From Symbiodinium natans (Eukaryota; Sar; Dinophyceae; Suessiales; Symbiodiniaceae), in assembly GCA_905221605.1 (NCBI GenBank), contig CAJNDS010000178.1:141008-205007 (forward strand): a DNA stretch of 64,000 nt, given 5' to 3'. Below, piece by piece: positions 1 through 10,183 of the stretch. Numbering within the stretch: the stretch's first letter is position 1; every line of letters starts with the position of its first letter. The notes under the pieces are model-generated. The model was not told the DNA's origin, searched no databases, and saw only the letters and a program-made list of their open reading frames with translations. A program made the translations under genes and the position numbers.

Positions 1-123
1 ATTAAACCCTGAACCACCCAACAAAATCGCTACAGCCACTGAAAATGCTAAACGCGCCAAAAACTTAAGCCACCTAAATCCTCAACCCTAAACCCTAAAC
101 CCTAAACCCTAAACCCTAAACAC

Positions 124-190
124 CGCTTGGGCCTTTGGTTTCCATCACTGACCCAGCTCGGTTTAGGGCATCGAGCCCCTCGTGCAAGCC
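124..190 (-). CDS. Internal exon, unknown protein
   Basis: The 67-nt frame reads GLHEGLDALNRAGSVMET and stays open to a donor GTGTTTAGGG. The acceptor is CTTCAG. Entry phase 0 matches the exit phase of the exon at 451-538, so the two can be joined in frame. Confidence 0.5.
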
Positions 191-305
191 CTGAAGTTGA
201 GGGCTTAGGGCTTAGGGCTTAGGTCTTAGGGTTTAGGGTTTAGGGTTTAGGGTTTACTATCAGAACAATATAGGAGCCATCAGGGAATACACTTAGTAAA
301 TACTC

Positions 306-431
306 CCCTAAACCCTAAACCCTAAACCCTAAACCCTAAACCCTAAACCCTAAACCCTAAACCCTAAACCCTAAACCCTAAACCCTAAACCCTAAACCCT
401 AAACCCTAAACCCTAAACCCTAAACCCTAAC
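306..431. repeat. CCCTAAA array
   Basis: About 17 nearly perfect CCCTAAA units in tandem. The array lies directly left of the exon at 451-538. Confidence 0.95.
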
Positions 432-450
432 CCGAATCTGAAACCCAAAC

Positions 451-538
451 CAGGGTTTTGGACCACATCCTGGGCCGCAGGGCAGCGAAGCGCTCGGACA
501 ATGCCTTGCCCTTGTTCAGGTGCGGCATGTAATCCGGC
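451..538 (-). CDS. Internal exon, unknown protein
   Basis: The frame reads PDYMPHLNKGKALSERFA and continues to a donor GTTTGGG. The acceptor is CCACCCTAG, next to a TTTAGGG tract. Its length of 88 nt gives exit phase 0, compatible with the exon at 124-190. Confidence 0.55.
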
Positions 539-1394
539 CTAGGGTGGAGGGTTTAGGGTTTAGGGTTTAGGGTTAGGAGGTTTATGGTTCAAGGGTTTCA
601 GGGCGTGATTTCAGGGTTGCCGCCCCGAAGGCCTTGAGGCTTTGGGGCTTAGCTTTGCAGGCTTCATAGTCTGAGGGCTTGCAGCATGTGGTGGCGTAGG
701 GTTCCAGAGATTTTGCGCGCAGGGTTTTAGGGATTTATGGCTTAGGCTTGGGGGAACACTTGAAGGGTTGGGGCTCCAGTGGTTGATGGCTGAGGGCTGA
801 GATGTGTTTGCTTGTTCTTGGCGAAAACAAAAAGAACAAAAATCTCAAGAACCCTAAAATCCCTAAAAACCCTAGAAGCCCTAAAAGGCCTAACAGCCAA
901 CAACCCTAAAATCCTAAACCGGCTGAGGCCCGCTTGAGGCTTTAAGGGTTTCGCGGTTTCGCGTGGAGGGACTGATCGGTCCCCAGCAGCTCCTTGCAGA
1001 AAGACAGGGTTGTAGGTGATGAGTCCCATTGGGATGTTCCCCCCTTCTACTAACGGTCCTTCATAGGGATTCTAGTACCCCAAAATTACAATGCATATTT
1101 AAGGACTCTTCGTATAAGGGGGAAACATCCCAAGTTTAGGGCTTGGGGTTTAGGGTTTAGGGTTCAGGGTTTGGGGTAACTGGGTGCTGGCTGTTGCCTG
1201 CCTTGATGTTGCTGGTGTGGGATGATGGGATATTCTGCATTGAAAAAAGGGTTTAGGGTTTAGGGTAACTGGGTTTAGGGTTCTGCATTGAAAAGTATGA
1301 CGATGCACGTGCATGCAGCACCCTAAGCCCTAAACTCCTAAATCCATCATGCAGGTCTGCATGAAAACCCTTAGCCCCAGAAACCCGAACTAAC
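539..1394. other. Repeat-rich stretch without a supported exon
   Basis: It holds scattered TTTAGGG and CCCTAAA tracts and a short AT-rich segment (1035-1135) ending GGGGGAAACATCCC. A related segment lies at 1728-1815, suggesting a small dispersed repeat. An open minus frame of 95 codons (742-1029) is mostly repeat-derived and lacks convincing splice sites. Confidence 0.6.
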
Positions 1395-1428
1395 TCCTGA
1401 TGTGCACAGAGCTTTCTGGTGCCCTGCC
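1395..1428 (-). CDS. Short internal exon
   Basis: The frame reads QGTRKLCAHQE. The acceptor TCTTCTCCCATAG is pyrimidine-rich and the donor is GTTAGTTC. The exon is 34 nt long. Confidence 0.4.
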
Positions 1429-1625
1429 CTATGGGAGAAGACTCAAGATTTCCAGGAATGACCGGCAACTCTAACATTCCTACCCCTACGACAAACCTAA
1501 AACCGCACTGCTGATGCTGAACTTCTTAAGCCCTGTAGGCTCCAACCCCAAACCACCGGTTTAGGGTTTAGGGTTTAGGGTTTAGGGTTTAGGGTTTAGG
1601 CTGTAGGGTTTGGGGTTCAGTAAGC

Positions 1626-1680
1626 TTGGCCCAAGTGGCCACTGCTTTCGATCCTTCGCGGCTTGGCCCGTGATGCCAAA
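1626..1680 (-). CDS. Internal exon with a GC donor
   Basis: The frame reads FGITGQAAKDRKQWPLGP. The acceptor follows a strong pyrimidine tract (CCTCTGCCTCCCTGGCAG). The only nearby donor is GCTTACTGAACCC, a GC type. Confidence 0.5.
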
Positions 1681-2137
1681 CTGCCAGGGAGGCAGAGGGA
1701 GCTAGAGTTAGAGGGCGAAGGTTGGGATCCCTTATACTAACAATCCTTAGTAGAGATTTTAATAGTACTATAATCCCTCGTAAGGACTGCTAATGTAAGG
1801 GGAACATCCCGATTTGTAGGGTTAGAGGTTTTGGGGGCGTAGTTAGGCCTTCAGGGGTTTTTGAATTTAGGATCTAGTTAGTGGTTTAGGGTTTTTGAAT
1901 TTGCAACTTTAGGGTTGAGGGCTTCTTAAAGGGGTTTAGAAGTTTAGGGTTTAGGGATTTAGGGTTTAGAAGTTTAGTGCTGCACGGTTTGCAGGAGGGG
2001 TTCCATGCGGGCTTCAAGCCACTAAACCCTACTTAAACCCTAAACCCTAAACCCTAAACCCCATCACCCCTGAGTCAACGAGACTGTTGCCCGCAAGACG
2101 TACCAATGTATAGGAGTCGATCTAAAAATCTGTCTTA

Positions 2138-2285
2138 GGGTAGTTGCATGGTCCCTGAGTATGGGCACTGACAATGGGTACCCCCTATATACACTCATAT
2201 ACCCGGTAAAAATATGAAGGGCGCATACACCAGAACCCTTCAAAGGAAATACCAACAAACATATTGCGAGCCCGTGAAACTACCC
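2138..2285. mobile_element. MITE-like element, family B, copy 1
   Basis: A non-coding element of about 148 bp with inverted ends GGGTAGTTGCATGGTCCC and GAGCCCGTGAAACTACCC. Related copies lie at 20166-20303 and 33984-34145. Confidence 0.6.
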
Positions 2286-2514
2286 TTGGACCAAAAATCT
2301 AGACCCAAGAGTCATCTGGGAATAACAAGGGGGCGCCCTTCTTGGTGTAAAGAGGCTTAGAAGGGGACCTAAACCTTGGAAAAAGGTAACCAGAGCCTGC
2401 TTCGGTTCCTCGAAATCCACTCTTCAGGGCTTTAGGGTTTAGAGGGTTTGGGGTTTGGGGCTCTGATAAGCCGTACACCCCGAACCCCCGCCCCCAACAA
2501 CCCTGAACCATCAC

Positions 2515-2568
2515 GGGCGCACCCGAAGGCAGAGAGGCTGGCGACTGCCGGGCTCCCAATGCTCCTGG
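2515..2568 (-). CDS. Internal exon
   Basis: The 54-nt frame reads PGALGARQSPASLPSGAP. The donor is GTGATGG and the acceptor CCCGAG is weak. Confidence 0.35.
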
Positions 2569-2762
2569 CTCGGGCCAGATTCGGGTTGAGGGCTTTGAGG
2601 GCTTTGAGGGTTTTGAGGGCTTTGAGGGCTTTGAGGGTTTGAGGGTTTAGGGCTTTGAGGGCTTGAGGGTTTGAGAGTTTGACGGCTTGGTTTTTGTTCG
2701 GGGGGAACTTGCGGACTTGTGGGCTTTAGGGACTTAGCCCTAAACCCTGCGCTTAAACAGGG

Positions 2763-2945
2763 CTAGATGCTTTTTTGTTGAGCGACAATGGGCCCCGAAC
2801 GTCGCGTCCCAGGCGGATTGGTTACTACCCGAAGCCTATTGGAAACTGTAGTTGTTTCGGGCTTTCGGTATTTCAAGGGTCGGTCTAGTGCGAAGGGATT
2901 CGGGTCTTTCTTCTCATCGTCTCTGTTCTGCTTGCTTCTCTCCAT
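2763..2945 (-). CDS. 60-residue basic open block ending in TAG
   Basis: The frame begins MERSKQNRDDEKKDPNPF and ends at TAG, coding 60 residues rich in Lys, Arg, Asp and Pro with no telomere-type sequence in it. Such composition is unlike the repeat-derived frames nearby. It may be a 3'-terminal exon or a small gene. The ATG could also be internal, because the frame upstream runs into a possible acceptor region. No family was recognised. Confidence 0.5.
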   Translation of the reverse strand: MERSKQNRDDEKKDPNPFALDRPLKYRKPETTTVSNRLRVVTNPPGTRRSGPIVAQQKSI

Positions 2946-3294
2946 GGGCCGAAGGCAAAAAAAATCGCACGACCAAGCCGAAGTCCTGAGCCTACCGCGA
3001 TGCCACCTCCCCCATCATCCGAACGCATTAGAGGCAGTGCGGTTAAGGGTGTACAGTGTTTAGTGTTTAAGGTCTGTCGGTTCTTTTCAGCGTTGGGGGG
3101 GGGGTCCAGTCTAGGGCCTAGGGCTCAGTGTACGAGATTTACCCCGGCTCGAACTCAAGACGTTGGAAGTTTAGCATCTCCAGAGAGACCAAGAGAAGGT
3201 GACACTGTAGGCTCATGGTGGCCAAGGCAAACCCTGGAACAACCCTAAACCCTAAACCCTAAACCCTAAACCCTAAACCCAAGCCCTAAACAAC

Positions 3295-3319
3295 CAGCCC
3301 CAGGCAGGGTGACCGCAGA
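3295..3319 (-). CDS. Micro-exon, 25 nt
   Basis: The frame reads SAVTLPGA. The acceptor CTCAATGACCCCAG is strong and the donor is GTTGTTTAGGG. Confidence 0.4.
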
Positions 3320-3417
3320 CTGGGGTCATTGAGCGGGAGCCAAGCACAAAGCATTCTTTTCGGTTTCGCCTCACAAAATCCTCAACACTGAGCCCTCAGC
3401 CCTCAAGACTCAGTCCT

Positions 3418-3499
3418 CTACTAGCCCTAAACCCTAAACCCTAAACCCTAAACCCTAAACCCTAAACCCTAAACCCTAAACCCCAAACCCTAAACCCTA

Positions 3500-3532
<33 letters not shown>

Positions 3533-3540
3533 ACCCTACA
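3418..3540. repeat. CCCTAAA array with short-unit variants
   Basis: CCCTAAA units mixed with CCCTAA units lie immediately left of the exon at 3557-3647. Confidence 0.9.
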
Positions 3541-3556
3541 CCCAAAACCCTGAACC

Positions 3557-3647
3557 TTAATTCAATCGCACAGCCCCATGCCCCAGGAGCGTGGCTGATG
3601 TTGAAACCCCCTCCTTGGTCCAGGCGTAGAGGTCCAGGCCGGCCCAC
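3557..3647 (-). CDS. Probable 3'-terminal exon
   Basis: The frame reads WAGLDLYAWTKEGVSTSATL and on to a TAA stop at 3557. The acceptor is CTAGAATAG. This is one of the clearer gene ends. Confidence 0.55.
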
Positions 3648-3714
3648 CTATTCTAGGGCTTTGAAAAGCCTGAGGGTTTGAGGGTTACTGGTTCGCATTA
3701 GTGTTGAAAATCTT

Positions 3715-3765
3715 CTACTTGTTGACTTTGTCCTTTGCTGTCTTATTTGCTCTCTTGAGCTCGTT
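3715..3765 (-). CDS. Lys-rich 3'-terminal exon
   Basis: The frame reads NELKRANKTAKDKVNK and then TAG. The acceptor follows the pyrimidine stretch CCCCCTCTCCCCAAC. The gap to the candidate exon at 3803 is only 37 nt, so the two probably are not both right. Confidence 0.45.
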   Translation of the reverse strand, partial: NELKRANKTAKDKVNK

Positions 3766-3802
3766 CTTTTGTTGGGGAGAGGGGGTCCGGACTAAGGCTA
3801 AC

Positions 3803-3824
3803 TTCGAATCCGCACAACCCAGCG
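3803..3824 (-). CDS. Micro-exon candidate
   Basis: The frame reads RWVVRIR between the acceptor GAGTTTTCCAG and the donor GTTAGCC. It conflicts in spacing with the terminal exon at 3715-3765. Confidence 0.3.
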
Positions 3825-4204
3825 CTGGAAAACTCACAGAGCTCAGCTCTCAACAAGCCCATGTAGGCTTGAGGGGTCAGGGCTCAGGCTTCTGGTGTTG
3901 AGGGCGTCTTTTTCATAGAATCCAGAAGACAGCAATCTTTTTCATAGAATCCATGAAGGCAGCAAACCCACCCACCCCACCCATCCCTGAACTCGTAAAC
4001 CTGAAAGCGCACAAAAGCCCGAATCCTTAATCATCCCCCCCCCCAAAAAAAAGCAAATATGTCCTGCACCCCAGACCCAACAAGTAATCCTAAACTAATT
4101 GTAACTACTTCATGGTTGGGAGAGTATTAAAGATTTGAAGATCTATTGCTTACTGAATTTAAGTGCCCTCAAAAGTGTAAAAGGCTACCCCACTATGACT
4201 AGGA

Positions 4205-4336
4205 AACCCTCTTGGCTGCACCTAGGAGGGTAGCTGAACAAACAAATTTTAGCTGCCTTACTAGGAAACCCAATAAACCCCAAAAGGCTAAGGATCTAAA
4301 GCTACAGTAAAGCACCGCAAAGCCTTGAGCCTGGAA
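4205..4336. repeat. Dispersed repeat, copy 1 of 2
   Basis: It shares an aligned order of motifs with 4742-4866 in the same orientation: CTTGGCTGCAC, GTAGCT, TTTTAGC, GAAACCCAATAAAC and GGATCTAAAG. The two copies have diverged. The 61-codon minus frame over it is repeat-derived. Confidence 0.7.
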
Positions 4337-4741
4337 CACCAAAAGCAACCCAAAGCCCCATACCCATCCCGCCGCCTTGCGCACTCCTCCAGTCCCAACC
4401 TATCGACCTGCGCTTGAGGACTTTGGGGGAGTTCAGGGTTTAGGGTTTGAGGTTTAGAGTTTAGGGTTTAGGGTTTAGGGTTTAGGGTTTAGGGTTTAGT
4501 GTCCGGGATACGAATCTCAGGGCTTAGGGTCTCAGATCTTGGCGTTTAACTGAGGCCCAGCTGTCCTTTCATAACCTCAAACTAAGGTACATGGACTCCG
4601 AAACGGCCCTCAACCCCACACCCCAAACCTTAAACCCCAAACCCTAAACCCTGAACCCTCGACCCTAAACCCTAAACCCCAAACCTTGAAACCCCAAACC
4701 CTAAACCCTGAACCCTCAAGGTACACCGAGCCCGTGAACCT

Positions 4742-4866
4742 ACAAACTTGGCTGCACTCAGGAGAGTAGCTATAAATCAAACTTTTAGCCGCCTTAATAA
4801 GAAACCCAATAAACACAAAAAAGGTAAGGATCTAAAGTTACAGTAAAGTACCACAAAGCAAAGTAG
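4742..4866. repeat. Dispersed repeat, copy 2 of 2
   Basis: The second copy of the roughly 130-bp sequence at 4205-4336, about 540 bp away. No inverted ends were recognised. Confidence 0.7.
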
Positions 4867-5048
4867 GGCTTAGTAAGGGTTCTGGCTTGGAGAACTGCAG
4901 CTGCGCTTGGGAGCTTCGGGCTGCTTTAGGTTTTAGGGTTTAGGGTTTAGGGTTTAGGGTTTCGGGTTTAGGGTTTAGGGTTTAGGGTTTAGGGTTTAGG
5001 GTTGAGGGTTTAGGGTTTAGGGTTCAGTAAGCTATAAACCCTAAAGAG

Positions 5049-5144
5049 CTAGTAGGAAGTTGTCGTGTTCTGGGTGCCTTCAAAGCGAGCACATGGCCGA
5101 AGGAGCGCCAAAGATTTGAGTGCATTGGGCTTGTAGAGCATTAA
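5049..5144 (-). CDS. 3'-terminal exon of a two-exon gene end
   Basis: The frame reads LMLYKPNALKSLALLRPCAR and runs 31 codons to TAG. Its entry phase 0 matches the exit phase of 5261-5468 across a 116-nt GT-AG intron, giving a consistent C-terminal gene model. The protein family was not recognised. Confidence 0.6.
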   Translation of the reverse strand, partial: LMLYKPNALKSLALLRPCARFEGTQNTTTSY

Positions 5145-5260
5145 CTTAGGGCTGACGACCTCTTTAGGCTGTTTGCAAGGGGTTAGGGCGCCCTCAGTCG
5201 CAGTGGATCTCGGGCTTATGGCTAAGGGCTTTGGGTTTAGGGCTTTAGGGGGGATTCGAC

Positions 5261-5468
5261 GCCGCGGCCTCTGCAGTCGTAGCCTGCTACTTGCGTCATG
5301 GGCCGCTCGGGGTAGGCGATCAGCTGGACTTCTGACAGCTCTCGAAGACTGTTCCTCTTGATCGCACTGATCATGCATGCGAGTACCGGCTCCGGATCAG
5401 AGGTGGGAGCAGCAGCCTTCGCAGGGCGGTTCCGCCGGCGCTGGCCCTTCGACGGCGCATTTCTCCGC
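5261..5468 (-). CDS. Long internal exon, 208 nt
   Basis: 69 codons with a basic start, then the segment MISAIKRNSLRELSEVQLIA. The acceptor is GATGCTGTAG and the donor GTCGAATC. It joins in phase to 5049-5144. It is among the longest telomere-free coding blocks in the window. Confidence 0.6.
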
Positions 5469-5766
5469 CTACAGCATCTTTGTTTTGCCGTTGAGCAACC
5501 GAATCTCAGCCTAAACCCTAAACCCTCAACCCTAAACCCTAAACCTTAAACCCAAACCCTAAACCCAAAACCCTAAACCCTATACCCAAATTTAGGAACC
5601 TCTCATACGAAGAATTAGGGCACGTTCGGGATTAGGTGTTTTGCTGTTGGGTTTAGGGTTCAGGGTTCAGGGTTTAGGCTTTGGGGTTTAGGCCTTGGGG
5701 TTACAGTATCCTGAAACCCTGCATTGCCCCCGTAAATCCTAAACCCTAAGCCCTAAACCCTACAGC

Positions 5767-5899
5767 CTACTTGGAGGTTCATGGTATTCATTAGCCAGTT
5801 ACAACTGTACTTATAATATCTAATAAGAATGATAAGGCCAGAACTGGGTTATAAGTCCAGTTATAATTGGGTTGCTAAGTACCCTGAACCTCCAAGTAG
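5767..5899. mobile_element. MITE-like element, family A, copy 1
   Basis: A 133-bp element with inverted ends CTACTTGGAGGTTCATGGTA and TACCCTGAACCTCCAAGTAG. Its AT-rich core has no open frame. A second full copy lies at 57364-57510. Confidence 0.75.
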
Positions 5900-6149
5900 G
5901 GTTTAGGGTTTAGGGTTTAGGGTGGTTTAGGGCACAGGGGCGTGGGGTTCAGGGTTCAAACTGCTTGGAGGGAGGAGATTCTATGGCTCCTTGGGGTTTC
6001 TCCAACCTTCCTCAGCCCAACCCTAGCTCCGGTTTAGGGTTTAGGGTTTAGGGTTTAGGGTTTAGGGTTTAGGGTTTAGGGTTTAGGGTTTAGAGCTGAA
6101 CCCTAAACCTTAACCCTAAAGCCTAAACTAGCCATAAACCCTTTAGGGC

Positions 6150-6189
6150 CTAAGGACTGCGATGTGACGTGCTGCCTTCGGGGTACGAG
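6150..6189 (-). CDS. Internal exon with a GC donor
   Basis: The frame reads LVPRRQHVTSQSL. The acceptor is CCCGAAAG and the donor GCCCTAAAG. Confidence 0.4.
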
Positions 6190-6221
6190 CTTTCGGGCCT
6201 CTGGGTGCGTTAGGGCCTTAA

Positions 6222-6497
6222 GGTGTTTAGGGTTTAGGGTTCAGGGTTTAGGGGTTTAGGGGTTGAGGGGTTAAGGGGTTTAGGGGTTTAGGGGTTTAGG
6301 GATTTTGGGTTTGGGGGTTTAAGGGTTTAGGGGTTGAGGGGTTTAGGGGTTTAGGGTTTTTGGGTTTAGGGGTTTAGGGGTTTAGGGATTTAGGGTTTAG
6401 GGTTTAGGGTTTAGGGTTTAAGGGTTTAGGGTTTAGGGTTTAGGGTTTAGGGTTTAGGGTTTAGGGTTTAGGGTTTAGGGTTTAGGGTTTAGGGGTT
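6222..6497. repeat. G-strand array with TTTAGGGG units
   Basis: Nearly 280 bp. The left half is mostly the 8-mer TTTAGGGG and the right half is canonical TTTAGGG. Confidence 0.95.
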
Positions 6498-6514
6498 TAG
6501 GGCTTGGGGCACAC

Positions 6515-6585
6515 TCAGCTTCGGCCTTTCGAAGGCCGCGCATGCTGATGAAAAGGTTGACCCACTTCTTCTCCTCGGTGCAGCG
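6515..6585 (-). CDS. Internal exon
   Basis: The frame reads RCTEEKKWVNLFISMRGLRK. The donor is GTGTGCC and the acceptor TTTCGAG is weak. It lies between a G-array on the left and a C-array on the right, the reverse of the common layout. Confidence 0.45.
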
Positions 6586-6653
6586 CTCGAAACCCTGAAC
6601 CCTAAACCCTAAACCCTAAACCCTAAACCCTAAATCCCAACACCCTAAAATAC

Positions 6654-6674
6654 TTCAGGGGCCATGCAGCTTCC
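6654..6674 (-). CDS. Micro-exon, 21 nt
   Basis: The frame reads EAAWPL between the acceptor TTTGTCTAAG and the donor GTATTTTAGG. Confidence 0.35.
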
Positions 6675-6794
6675 CTTAGACAAACTAAGCCCTATAGCTT
6701 TGTTAAACCCCAACCCCCTAAACCCTAAAAACCTCAAACCCTAAGCCTTAAAAACCCAAACCCTAAACCCTAAACCCCTAAACCCTTCCACCAC

Positions 6795-6853
6795 AGGCCA
6801 AGGTGCCCTGTCCCACCAGAGCTTCATCCAGCGGCAGTTCGGCCGCCAGTAGC
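6795..6853 (-). CDS. Internal exon behind a poly-C tract
   Basis: The frame reads LLAAELPLDEALVGQGTLA. Upstream on the minus strand is a run of about 20 C, as in a pyrimidine tract. The acceptor is ATCCGAG and the donor GTGGTGG. The plus strand is also open here. Confidence 0.5.
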
Positions 6854-7280
6854 CTCGGATGGGGCTTTCATTGTTTGGGGGGGGGGGGGGGGGGGGGTGG
6901 TTAGGGTTTAGGGTTTAGGGTTTAGGGTTCAGGGTTTAGGGGATAGGGTTTAGGGTTTAGGGCTAGGGTTTAGGGTTTGTATAGAGTTTAGGGTTTCGGG
7001 CTACGGCCCTAGGCCACAGACATGATAGTAAGGACGATTGGGGCTTAGAGGATTCAAGCTTAGGGTTTAATTAGGGTGTTGTCAAGGACTTAGATTTCCT
7101 TGGTTCACCCCAACCACCGAAACATAGACCCGATGACTATCATATATGACTATTACCGAAGAGAACACTGCCGTAAACCCTTGATAACTTCAACCCTGAC
7201 ACCCTAAACTTCAATAATCGCGACCCTAAAACCTTAAAACTTAAAAGCCCCAAACTCCCAACCCCAAACCCTCAACCAAC

Positions 7281-7302
7281 AGAGAACAATGTTCCACCGA
7301 TG
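7281..7302 (-). CDS. Micro-exon, 22 nt
   Basis: The frame reads HRWNIVL. The acceptor follows a long T-rich tract (TTGTTTTCCTTTTGTTGTCG) and the donor is GTTGGTTGAGG. Confidence 0.4.
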
Positions 7303-7399
7303 CTTTCGCCAAACGACAACAAAAGGAAAACAAGGACACTCTTTGACTTGGTTTAGGGTTTAGGTTTCGGCGATTGGGTACAGGGTTTGGGGAGTCGGG

Positions 7400-7492
7400 C
7401 TAGGGATAAGCCAGCTGACGCCCGTTCTTCTTCATGTGGTACGTGCGCCGGATACCTTTGAATTTTCGCCTGCCGCGCTCTTGGGGATGTCT
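7400..7492 (-). CDS. Basic 3'-terminal exon
   Basis: 31 codons to TAG beginning RHPQERGRRKFKGIRRTYHM, strongly basic. The acceptor is CATCCTGAAG. Two alternative frames are also open, but this one has the most protein-like composition. Confidence 0.5.
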   Translation of the reverse strand, partial: RHPQERGRRKFKGIRRTYHMKKNGRQLAYP

Positions 7493-8092
7493 CTTCAGGA
7501 TGTATCATGATTGGTGCTCTCTGGAAGGTTCGAAGTAGTCATAAGTGGGTCCTATGGGTGGAGAGCAACTATCGTGGTTGCGACTTGGCAACCTTAAAGC
7601 CTATGCTCACGTGCTCGCAATAAACAATGACCCCCTAAGGAAGTACATGAGGTAGGGCTTTTCTCTTGCTGGCATCCCCGCAAAATACTCCCAGCATCTG
7701 TATATATATGTATAATATGCATATACACCCACCAATATTTTTGTAAGGAACCGCAGACATACTCAGTAATCTTCGTTCTCCCCAACATATGGTCAGTTGA
7801 AGTAAACCCTAAACCCTAAATGGCGTGCCTCCCTCAGCTCGATTTCCTTGAACATATGTTCCGAAAATGAACCCAGACATGGAGATTAGTATCCAATCTG
7901 AAGTACATGACTCTAAACCCTAAGCCCTAAGCCCTAAACCCTAAACCCTAAACCCTGAACCACCCTAAACCCTAAACCCTAAACCCTAAACCCTAAACCC
8001 TAAACCCTAAACCCTAAACCCTAAACCCTAAACCCTAAACCCTAAACCCTAACCCTAAACCCCGTGCTCCCCAAAAATCTCGACGGCAGCAC
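7493..8092. other. Intronic or intergenic stretch
   Basis: AT-rich sequence with no supported exon, followed by a CCCTAAA array at 7915-8063. Confidence 0.5.
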
Positions 8093-8127
8093 GTTCCCGT
8101 CAGCATGCAGACCTCGGCGGGGCGAGG
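8093..8127 (-). CDS. Weak exon candidate
   Basis: The frame reads PRPAEVCMLTGT with acceptor ACATCAAG and donor GTGCTGCC. A plus-strand exon with donor GTGTAAGG is equally possible at this island. Confidence 0.25.
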
Positions 8128-8145
8128 CTTGATGTTAAGCGTGTA

Positions 8146-8529
8146 AGGTTTAGGGTTTAGGGTTTAGGGTTTAGGGTTTAGGGTTTAGGGTTTAGGGTTT
8201 AGGGTTTAGGGTTTAGGGCTTAGGGCTTAGGGTTTAGGGTTTAGGGTTTAGGGTTTAGGGTTTTAGGGTTAGGTTTAGGGTTTTTAGGGTTTAGGGTTAG
8301 GGTTTAGGGTTTAGGGTTTTTAGGGTTTAGGGTTAGGGTTTAGGGTTTAGGGTTTAGGGTTAGGGTTTAGGGTTTAGGGTTTAGGGTTTAGGGGGTTTAG
8401 GGTTTAGGGTTTAGGGTTTAGGGTTTAGGGTTTAGGGTTTAGGGTTTAGGGTTTAGGGTTTAGGGTTTAGGGTTTAGGGTTTAGGGTTTAGGGTTTAGGG
8501 TTTAGGGTTTAGGGTTTAGGGTTTAGGGG
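8146..8529. repeat. Long TTTAGGG array
   Basis: About 385 bp, among the longest arrays in the window, with a middle section of units carrying single-base insertions. Confidence 0.95.
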
Positions 8530-9026
8530 GTCAAGAGATGTTCTGGATCCAAACGGAACGAAAAGGGGGTTTACGAAAATAGGGGGACCCCCCCAGAAAA
8601 GACCGCCGAATAGTCCTTCTTTAATAAGGACCCCCAATAAGGTACCCCAAATATCGTAACCCCCCCCGCCCCCCCCCCCAAAAGAAAGAAGGGTACCTGT
8701 TTTTTTTGCTGGTTGGGCGCTCTCTATGCACCGGGGGCCCTAAAAGTTTCGCCCCCCCCCTGCACCCCCAATGTCACACTTACTTAAGCTTAGACCCTAA
8801 ACCCCAAACCCTAAATCACTGATGAAAAGTGGATTCTTAGAAAGGCCCCAACGCACAAGAACCCTACATCTGGAACCCTAAACCTAAACCCAACAACCCC
8901 TACACCCTAAACCCAACAACCCTGAACCACCTCAACTTTACCCTAAACCATAAACCCTAACCCCTAAACCCTAAACCCTAAAAGGAAGCTCCTTCCCCAA
9001 CCCCCCGTCCCCCCTGCCCCCCTCAC

Positions 9027-9058
9027 CTTGCCAGGGATGCCCAGGCGCTTCCTGCGCA
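9027..9058 (-). CDS. Internal exon, 32 nt
   Basis: The frame reads RRKRLGIPGK. The acceptor is GTCTCACCTCCCAG and the donor is GTGAGG. The same island has good splice sites on the plus strand, so the strand rests on context. Confidence 0.4.
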
Positions 9059-9420
9059 CTGGGAGGTGAGACAGCTTACGGTTGATATTGAGGCTTCACA
9101 ATAAAGGGTTTAGGGTTTAGGGTTTAGGGTTTAGGGTTATAGAGGACTCTTGTGTTATCAGGCTATTTTGGGCCCAAACAAGGTACTTTAAGGACATTTG
9201 GGTTTAGGGTTTAGGGTTGAGCCAAAGGGTTAAGTAGCGTTGGAATGCGTCCGGGGCGCTCGAACTCTGGCTTGCCCTGAACCGAACCTGACACCCGAAG
9301 ACGTGGTAGACCTTGCCCTAAACCCTAAACCCTAAACCCTAAACCCTAAACCCTAAACCCCTAAACCCTAAACCCTAAACCCTTCTTTAGACCCCAGTTC
9401 AGAATTACGAGGTCAAGGAC

Positions 9421-9461
9421 CCCCCTTTATGCACAGGACCGACAACATCATCACCAGCGTG
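9421..9461 (-). CDS. Exon island, strand uncertain
   Basis: The minus frame reads HAGDDVVGPVHKG with acceptor TGCTGCTAAG and donor GTCCTTG. On the plus strand 9398-9475 is open in two frames with usable splice sites. Confidence 0.3.
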
Positions 9462-9554
9462 CTTAGCAGCAATCAGTCTAGGGTTTAGGGTTTAGGGTTT
9501 AGGGTTTAGGGTTCAAGGTTTAGGGTTTAGGATTTAGGGGTTTAGGGGTTTAAG

Positions 9555-10183
9555 TTATCTAAGTTCTAAAGATATGTGTTAGTTCACACATCAGAAGTAG
9601 GACGACAGCAAAACGACTGAGGGACGACGGTGGGACGACGGAGGGACGATGTTGGGACGACGGCAAGACGACGGAGGGAAGACGGCAGGATGACGGGGGG
9701 GACGACGGCAGGACGACGGCAGGACGGCGGGGGGACGACGGCTGTCGCGCCGTCGTCGCGCCGTCGTCTCGTCGTCGTCGCGCCGTCGTCGCGCCGTCGT
9801 CACGCCATCATAAGGCCTAGTTTAAGCCCAAACTAGGCCTTATTTCCCGTCATAAGGCCTAGTTTAAGCCCAAAGTAGGCCTTATGACGGTGGGACGACG
9901 GCGGGACGACGGCAGGACGACGGTGGGACGACGGCGCGACGACGGCGCGACGACGATGCGACGACGGCGCGACGACGGCGCGACAGCCGTCGTCCCCCCG
10001 TCGTCACCCCTGTCGTCGCGCCATCGCACCCTGTCGTCACGCCGTCGTCACCCCGTCGTCGCGCCGTCGTCACCCCGTCGTCGCGCAGTCGTCACCCCAT
10101 CGTCGCCCCGTCAAAGCCCTGACGTCTAGACCCCTCTAGCTGGACTAGAAACCATACCCCACATATCTCTAGAACTTAGATAA
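9555..10183. mobile_element. Fold-back DNA transposon with 8-bp target duplication
   Basis: Terminal inverted repeats of 24 bp (9555-9578 and 10160-10183) match at 23 positions and start TTATCTAAGTTCTA. Both sides are flanked by the same 8 bases GGTTTAAG (9547-9554 and 10184-10191), a target duplication within a telomere-like tract. The interior holds GACGACGG minisatellites and their inverted forms in two blocks, around two tandem palindromes with arms TAAGGCCTAGTTT. The open frames inside are artefacts of the 3-base periodicity. It is non-autonomous; an 8-bp duplication is typical of hAT elements, but the ends do not prove that family. Confidence 0.85.

Noticed and set aside
1-600. Window edge as a chromosome telomere
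   Set aside because: Arrays at both ends are short, in both orientations, and continue equally through the interior, so nothing marks a terminus.
9591-10129. Arg/Asp/Thr-rich frames on both strands
   Set aside because: Produced by the GACGACGG minisatellite inside the fold-back element.
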